Shown here piece by piece: positions 58,841-64,000 of a stretch of 64,000 nucleotides of DNA. The notes beneath the pieces were generated by a model, which saw nothing but the letters and a program-made list of their open reading frames with translations, searched no databases and was not told where the DNA came from. Origin of the DNA: Iodobacter arcticus (GTDB taxonomy: Bacteria; Pseudomonadota; Gammaproteobacteria; Burkholderiales; Chitinibacteraceae); assembly GCF_042664895.1 (NCBI RefSeq), contig NZ_JBHTBQ010000044.1:124001-188000 (forward strand), given 5' to 3'. Each line of letters starts with the position of its first letter. Positions within the stretch are counted from its first letter, which is position 1. The position numbers and the translations under genes are program-made.

Positions 58841-60379
58841 CTACCCCCCTCTTTTTTCCAGTTTACATTCATAGCTTAGCAATACCCGGTTTTTCTCATC
58901 CACACTTTCCAGTTTGACCGAAAACCCCCACAGCCGTGAAATATGCCTAAGCACCTCATGCACACTATTACCTAATGGCCTGCGCTGGTATTGATAATGC
59001 CGCAGTGTTAAAGACCTATCCCCCTGTGTATTGGCTTCATACACCTGAATGTTTGGCTCCCTACCGGCCAGATTATATTGATCTGCCAGCTTTTGCCTGA
59101 TATCCAGATAGCCCGCCTCATCATGAATCGCCGCCACCTTTAATTTAGGCAAATAATCATCATCCAGAATGGCAAACAAGCGAAACTCACGCATTAATTT
59201 AGGCGAAAGATACTGCAAAATAAAACTCTCATCCTTAAAATTACGCATTGCAAAATCAAGCGTTTTTTTCCAATCCGTATTGGCTAAATCCGGAAACCAA
59301 AGTTTATCCTCCTCGGTAGGCTCTTCACAAATACGCCGCAAATCACGAAACATCGCAAAGCCAAGCGCATATGGGTTAATCCCATTAAACCACTTACTCG
59401 TAACGGGCTGCTGAAACACCACATTGGTATGACTATGCAAAAACTCCAGCATAAATGCATCGTCCACCAAACTCTCATCGTACAGTTGATTCAGCAAGGT
59501 GTAATGCCAGAAAGTGGCCCAGCCCTCATTCATGACCTGCGTTTGCCGCTGCGGATAAAAATACTGTGCAATTTTGCGAATAATCCGCACAATCTCTCTT
59601 TGCCACGGCGCTAATAAAGGTGCATATTTCTCAATAAAATACAGCAGATTTTCTTGTGGCTCAGAAGGGAAACGGCTTTCCTCATGCGTTTTTTCTTCTT
59701 CGTTACGCTTAGGAATAGTGCGCCACAGCTCATTAATCTGTGATTGCTGATAGTTTTCCCGCTCCGATTGCTTTGCTAATTCCAATGAAAGTGATAATTT
59801 TTGCGGCCGTTTATAGCGATCAACACCATAATTCATCAGCGCATGACAAGAATCGAGCAATTCCTCCACCTTATCTTCGCCATATCTTTGCTCACACTGG
59901 GCAATATAGTTTTTTGCAAAGACCAGATAATCAATAATGGCTGTTGCATCCGTCCAGCTCCTGAATAAATAATTACCTTTAAAAAAAGAATTATGACCAA
60001 AAGCAGCATGCGCAATCACCAGCGCCTGCATCGTCATGGTGTTTTCTTCCATTAAATAAGCAATACAAGGGCTGGAATTAATCACAATTTCATAAGCCAA
60101 GCCCATTGCGCCGCGCTGATACGATTTTTGCGTGGATAAAAAATGCTTGCCGTAACTCCAGTGGTTATACATCACCGGCATGCCTACTGAGGCATAGGCA
60201 TCCATCATTTGCTCCGCAGAAATCACCTCCAATTGATTAGGATAGGTATCTAGGCCAAATTGCTTGGCCACACGCGCGATTTCCCGATAGTAATCATCAA
60301 TTAAATCGAAAGACCATTCCGAGCCGGTTGATAATAATTTTTTTGCGCGCGTTTTTTTTTGGCGTGTATTGGTACTCAT
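58841..60379 (-). CDS. ycgB: SpoVR family protein (YcgB)
   Basis: A 512-aa SpoVR protein: YPNQLEVISAEQMMDAYASVGMP in parts, YNHWSYGKHF, IVINSSPCIAYLMEENTM, GHNSFFKGN, and NEGWATFWHYTLLN, all conserved across the family. Role unknown; in enterics it is linked with prkA and yeaH in a starvation- or stress-induced set. The start overlaps the yeaH stop by 4 nt (ATGA), so the two are coupled. Confidence 0.93.
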   Translation of the reverse strand: MSTNTRQKKTRAKKLLSTGSEWSFDLIDDYYREIARVAKQFGLDTYPNQLEVISAEQMMDAYASVGMPVMYNHWSYGKHFLSTQKSYQRGAMGLAYEIVINSSPCIAYLMEENTMTMQALVIAHAAFGHNSFFKGNYLFRSWTDATAIIDYLVFAKNYIAQCEQRYGEDKVEELLDSCHALMNYGVDRYKRPQKLSLSLELAKQSERENYQQSQINELWRTIPKRNEEEKTHEESRFPSEPQENLLYFIEKYAPLLAPWQREIVRIIRKIAQYFYPQRQTQVMNEGWATFWHYTLLNQLYDESLVDDAFMLEFLHSHTNVVFQQPVTSKWFNGINPYALGFAMFRDLRRICEEPTEEDKLWFPDLANTDWKKTLDFAMRNFKDESFILQYLSPKLMREFRLFAILDDDYLPKLKVAAIHDEAGYLDIRQKLADQYNLAGREPNIQVYEANTQGDRSLTLRHYQYQRRPLGNSVHEVLRHISRLWGFSVKLESVDEKNRVLLSYECKLEKRGG

Positions 60380-61653
60380 GCCCCCCCCCTTGCGCTGACT
60401 TTCTTAAATAACTCTTTAAAAATAGGCCAAATCTCTGCGGGATTACGAATACGCCGCATGGTGAAATGTGCGTGTTGCTCGGCCACTTTTTCGTATTCAA
60501 ACCAAAGATTCTGCGGCTCTCCTTCTGTGATTTCCACATAAGCGTAGTACTGCAAAAGCGGCATAATTTCAGCGCTTAATAATTGCCGGCATTGTGGTGA
60601 ATCCGAATCCCAATTATCCCCATCGCTGGCTTGGGCCACGTAGATATTCCAATCTGCATCAGGATAACGCTCATCAATGATTTTTTTGGTGAGTTTTAAT
60701 GCTGAAGAAACCACCGTACCGCCCGTGTCTCTTGCATGAAAAAAATCATGTTCATTCACCTCAGTAGCCTGGGTATGGTGACGAATAAATACCACCTCTA
60801 TTTTTTCGTAGGCACGCACCAAAAACAAATAAAGCAAAATAAAGAAACGCTTAGCAATGTCTTTTTTGGCTTCATCCATTGAGCCGGATACATCCATCAC
60901 GCAAAACATCACCGCCTGCGTAGTGGGCTTAGGTACGCGAATACGATTGGTGTATTTCAGATCAAAGGGATCAATATAAGGAATACAAACCAACTTTGCT
61001 TTTAATTCACGAATAATCGCCTGCAAGGTTTGAACTTCCTGCGATCTTTCTCCTTGAGTTTCAAGCAGTTCATCTAATTGCTCTTGTAGGGTATTTAATT
61101 CTTCTAATGGCCCTGCAGATAGAGCAATGCGCCGCCCCAATGCTGCACGCAGACTGCGTAGCACATGGATATTGGTCGGCGTGCCATCGGAAGTAAAGCC
61201 AGCCCTTACCGGCTTCATCACCATGCTTTGTTTTAATTGTGTTTTAACTAAATTGGGCAATTCCAGATCATCAAAGAAAAACTCAAGAAATTCTTCTTTG
61301 CTTAATTCAAAAACAAAATCATCTTCACCATCTCCGCCATTGCCCGCACCGCCATTCCCTCCTGCACCCTCTTCGCCTGCTGGGCGGTCAATTTCATCGC
61401 CCCGGCTATAACGATCATTCCCAGGAAAAACCCGTTCCCAAATCCCACCTTGTGCATGGGCAAAGCCAGGTTCATTAATGTCTTTAACAGGAATGGATAC
61501 TTTCTCGCCACGCTCGATATCGGTAATCGATCTGCCATTAACGGCACGCGTTACCGCTTCTTTAATTTGCCCCTTAAAACGACGAAGAAACCGCTCCCGA
61601 TTTATCGCCGACTTATTTTTACCATTTAAACGCCGATCAATCATATGAATCAT
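60376..61653 (-). CDS. yeaH: YeaH/YhbH family protein (DUF444)
   Basis: A 425-aa protein: IDRRLNGKNKSAINRERFLRRF at the start in parts, a Gly/Glu-rich GGAGNGGDGEDDF region, and a von Willebrand A-type domain with FCVMDVSGSMDEAKKDIAKRFF (MIDAS DxSxS). The family acts with the PrkA kinase and SpoVR; mechanism unknown. ATG 61653 has GGGG 8 nt upstream; an ATG at 61644 is possible. Confidence 0.92.
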   Translation of the reverse strand: MIHMIDRRLNGKNKSAINRERFLRRFKGQIKEAVTRAVNGRSITDIERGEKVSIPVKDINEPGFAHAQGGIWERVFPGNDRYSRGDEIDRPAGEEGAGGNGGAGNGGDGEDDFVFELSKEEFLEFFFDDLELPNLVKTQLKQSMVMKPVRAGFTSDGTPTNIHVLRSLRAALGRRIALSAGPLEELNTLQEQLDELLETQGERSQEVQTLQAIIRELKAKLVCIPYIDPFDLKYTNRIRVPKPTTQAVMFCVMDVSGSMDEAKKDIAKRFFILLYLFLVRAYEKIEVVFIRHHTQATEVNEHDFFHARDTGGTVVSSALKLTKKIIDERYPDADWNIYVAQASDGDNWDSDSPQCRQLLSAEIMPLLQYYAYVEITEGEPQNLWFEYEKVAEQHAHFTMRRIRNPAEIWPIFKELFKKVSARGGA

Positions 61654-61665
61654 GATGCAACCCCA

Positions 61666-61735
61666 GTGAGGCGTGAGGCGCAAGGAGTAATCTCGAGCCT
61701 CTCCACCTCGATTTCACCCCTCAGCCCCACTGGAT
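61666..61735. repeat. GTGAGGCGTGAGG inverted-repeat element between prkA and yeaH
   Basis: CCAGTGAGGCGTGAGGCGC pairs imperfectly with the right end CCCCTCAGCCCCACTGG. It is related to the element in the pyrG-kdsA spacer (12495-12566). Like that one, it lies between two genes of one operon. Confidence 0.55.
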
Positions 61736-63657
61736 TACGACGATTTACGGACTCTTAAATACCACTCGCACAAGAGCCTGACCTGTTTCGGCGTATAGCC
61801 TTTGCTCACCATCCGATTCACAAAATCTTCGTGTTTACGTGCATCATCATGACTTGCCTTGGCATTAAATGAAATAACCGGCAGTAACTCCTCCGTATTA
61901 GAAAACATTTTTTTCTCAATCACAGAGCGTAATTTTTCATATGAAGTCCAAGCGGGGTTGTTCCCCCCATTATTGGCACGGGCTCTCAATACAAAATTAA
62001 CAATTTCATTTCTAAAATCTTTAGGATTAGAAATGCCCGCAGGCTTTTCTATTTTTTCCAGCTCATTATTTAAGCTAGTTCGATCAAATGATTCCCCTGT
62101 GTCTGCATCGCGATACTCCTGATCCTGAATCCAGTAATCGGCCAATGTGACATAGCGATCAAAAATATTTTGCCCATATTCGGAATAACTTTCCAAATAG
62201 GCTGTTTGGATTTCTTTGCCAATAAAATCAACGTATTTCAAAGCCATAAACTCTTTGATATAGGAGATATATTTTTGCTCTAGCTCGGCAGAAAATTGCT
62301 CGCGTTCGACTTGTTGCTCTAGTAAATACAATAAATGCACAGGGTTTGCTGCAACTTCTGCATGATCAAAATTAAATACTTTAGATAAAATCTTGAAGGC
62401 AAACCGTGTAGATAAACCATTCATGCCTTCATCCACACCTGCAAAATCGCGGTATTCCTGAATCGATTTTGCTTTTGGATCGACATCTTTTAAATTTTCA
62501 CCGTCGTAAACCAGCATTTTAGAAAAGATGCTGGAGTTTTCTGGCTCACGCAGACGCGAAAGTATTGCAAACTGCGCCATCATTTTTAAAGTACCCGGAG
62601 CGCAAGGCGCTTTAGATAAAGAAGAGTTAAGCACTAATTTTTCATAAATCTTTACTTCCTCACTCACCCTTAGGCAGTAAGGCACTTTCACAATATAAAT
62701 ACGATCTAAAAAAGCTTCATTATTTTTATTATTTTTGAATTGCTTCCATTCTGATTCATTAGAGTGAGCTAACACCACACCATCAAAGGGAATAGCGCCA
62801 AAGCCTTCAGTGCCCTTAAAGTTACCCTCTTGAGTCGCCGTCAATAAAGGGTGCAGCACTTTAATCGGTGCTTTAAACATTTCCACGAACTCAAGCAAGC
62901 CTTGATTGGCTAAGCACAAACCGCCTGAGTAGCTATACGCATCAGGATCATCCTGTGCGTATTTTTCTAATTTACGAATATCCACCTTACCCACCAAGGC
63001 GGAGATATCCTGATTGTTTTCATCTCCTGGCTCAGTCTTAGCGATGGCCACCTGGCGTAATACCGAAGGATGGCGCTTTACCACTCTAAACTGATTAATA
63101 TCCCCATTAAATTCGTGAAGGCGTTTTACGGCCCAAGGGCTTGGAATGGTTTTTAAATAACGGCTGGCAATACCAAATTGCTCTTCTAATAAGCTGCCAT
63201 CTTCATCCGCATTAAATAACCCCAAAGGCGACTCGTTCACTGGCGAGCCTTTAATGCAATAAAAAGGCACGCACTCCATCAATTCTTTTAATTTTTCAGC
63301 GATCGAGCTTTTACCACCCCCTACGGGGCCAAGCAAATAAAGAATCTGCTTCTTTTCTTCCAAGCCTTGAGCGGCATGCCGGAAATAAGCCACCACTTGC
63401 TCGATCACTTCTTCCATGCCATAAAATTCACGAAATGCAGGATAAATGCGAATCACTTTATTCTGGAAAATACGTGACAAGCTGGAATCAAGCCGAGTAT
63501 CAATCAACTCTGGCTCGCCAATCGCCATCAGCATCCGCTCTGCTGCGGTAGCATAAGCAACCTGATCTTGTTTACATAGCTCCAGATAGTCCCTAAGGGA
63601 CATTTCTTCTTCGCGTGTGCGCTCATATCGTGCCGCAAAATTATTAAAGACATCCAT
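61735..63657 (-). CDS. prkA: PrkA family serine protein kinase (YeaG)
   Basis: A 640-aa protein with an AAA-like ATP-binding domain (P-loop LLGPVGGGKSSIAEKL near residue 110) and a C-terminal PrkA kinase-like part. YLELCKQD, AERMLMAIGEP, GALFNADEDG-like GLFNADEDGSLL and FDGVVLAHSNESEW are family signatures. PrkA autophosphorylates and acts in stationary phase or nitrogen starvation. ATG 63657 has GAGGAGAGG upstream. The gene leads prkA-yeaH-spoVR. The start at 63717 given by the longest frame is unsupported. Confidence 0.95.
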   Translation of the reverse strand: MDVFNNFAARYERTREEEMSLRDYLELCKQDQVAYATAAERMLMAIGEPELIDTRLDSSLSRIFQNKVIRIYPAFREFYGMEEVIEQVVAYFRHAAQGLEEKKQILYLLGPVGGGKSSIAEKLKELMECVPFYCIKGSPVNESPLGLFNADEDGSLLEEQFGIASRYLKTIPSPWAVKRLHEFNGDINQFRVVKRHPSVLRQVAIAKTEPGDENNQDISALVGKVDIRKLEKYAQDDPDAYSYSGGLCLANQGLLEFVEMFKAPIKVLHPLLTATQEGNFKGTEGFGAIPFDGVVLAHSNESEWKQFKNNKNNEAFLDRIYIVKVPYCLRVSEEVKIYEKLVLNSSLSKAPCAPGTLKMMAQFAILSRLREPENSSIFSKMLVYDGENLKDVDPKAKSIQEYRDFAGVDEGMNGLSTRFAFKILSKVFNFDHAEVAANPVHLLYLLEQQVEREQFSAELEQKYISYIKEFMALKYVDFIGKEIQTAYLESYSEYGQNIFDRYVTLADYWIQDQEYRDADTGESFDRTSLNNELEKIEKPAGISNPKDFRNEIVNFVLRARANNGGNNPAWTSYEKLRSVIEKKMFSNTEELLPVISFNAKASHDDARKHEDFVNRMVSKGYTPKQVRLLCEWYLRVRKSS

Positions 63658-63810
63658 GACGCCTCTCCTCACCGTGTATGTCATACGAGTGGTACCGCGA
63701 TCGCCGCACCTCTGCATTCTTTATAGACATAGTAAAGTTGATTATTTCAAAAAATTACGTGCACATTGCTAATAAATTTAAGCTAGGCACTTTGTTTGTA
63801 CAGAATCCAG

Positions 63811-63842
63811 CAAAAAAAAAGAGCCCAACGGGCTCTTTTTAA
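63811..63842 (-). terminator. Terminator after the GGDEF gene
   Basis: AAAAAGAGCCC and GGGCTCTTTTT flank a 3-nt loop. On the minus strand it lies 18 bp after the GGDEF gene stop and is followed by T residues. Confidence 0.9.
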
Positions 63843-63859
63843 ATATGCAATATAAATAA

Positions 63860-64000
63860 TCAATCTCGCAAAGTGACGGAAAAAACGGTCACCCGATTAC
63901 GCCCATTCTGCTTGGATGAATACAAGGCCAAATCTGCTTCTTCAATCACTTGTTGCGGGTTTTTTACCCCAAAGTGGCATTCAGAAAGGCCTAGACTGGC
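63860..64000 (-). CDS. Diguanylate cyclase (GGDEF), C-terminal end, partial
   Basis: The minus-strand frame from the window edge reads ASLGLSECHFGVKNPQQVIE, then EADLALYSSKQNGRNRV and the stop TGA at 63860-63862. This is the end of a GGDEF domain (S-x-G, then EADxALYxxKxxGRNRV), which makes cyclic di-GMP. The active-site GGDEF itself is outside the window, so catalytic competence cannot be judged. Confidence 0.85.
   Translation of the reverse strand, partial: ASLGLSECHFGVKNPQQVIEEADLALYSSKQNGRNRVTVFSVTLRD

Overview
The window reads as an ordinary chromosome segment of a betaproteobacterium, most likely order Neisseriales (a relative of Chromobacterium, Iodobacter or Chitinibacter; this is inference from gene order and protein style). 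The supporting blocks are pyrG-kdsA-eno-ftsB, trpF-trpB-trpA-accD-folC-SPOR-cvpA-purF, truA next to fimV, and rpsF-priB-rpsR-rplI. Most proteins are housekeeping enzymes, and gene ends are marked by clear hairpin terminators. I saw no rRNA, tRNA, CRISPR array or riboswitch.

Layout. 0-8.2 kb: a YidD-like protein, a patatin phospholipase overlapping a DUF1232 protein, an effector-binding (GyrI-like) protein, a VOC protein, a HAD phosphatase remnant, pdxJ, a small lipoprotein, an MdfA-type exporter coupled to mnmC, and a secreted protein. 8.2-16.5 kb: a MocR-type regulator, ftsB-eno-kdsA-pyrG (minus strand), an SDR and phaB. 16.5-27.1 kb: a chromosomal integron. It has an inward-facing integrase gene (minus strand), attI, and an array of at least 20 cassettes running away from it, interrupted by a 10-N assembly gap. 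27.3-35.6 kb: ettA and small metabolic or regulatory genes (YkgJ-like, hemG, NdpA, GNAT, argP, DUF4442, crotonase). 35.7-39.4 kb: an acyl-CoA ligase remnant followed by the hexose-phosphate sensing system uhpABC. 39.5-43.8 kb: ddlA, metZ and a CobW-type zinc GTPase with a striking operator. 43.8-53.1 kb: purF, cvpA, a SPOR protein, folC, accD, trpABF, truA and a CbiQ-like protein. 53.1-58.8 kb: fimV, fdxA and the rpsF-rplI ribosomal cluster. 58.8-64 kb: spoVR, yeaH and prkA, then the end of a GGDEF gene.

The integron is the unusual part. Its coding cassettes carry small proteins: SUKH-like, YjdF-like, ACT-domain, NUDIX, DUF6404-like, membrane proteins and orphans. They alternate with eight copies (one cut by the assembly gap) of a roughly 300-bp cassette that has no convincing gene but a nearly invariant 90-bp attC. 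In the distal third, two families of short palindromic elements, all ending in ggggtcag-type repeats, sit in or beside attC sites, and at least two attC sites have lost their left halves. A 168-bp MITE with perfect 20-bp inverted ends has landed on the ribosome-binding site of one cassette gene, and its target duplication recreated that site. Two related 171-bp MITEs lie elsewhere in the window, together with several other inverted-repeat families. The window is therefore rich in small non-autonomous elements although it contains no transposase gene.
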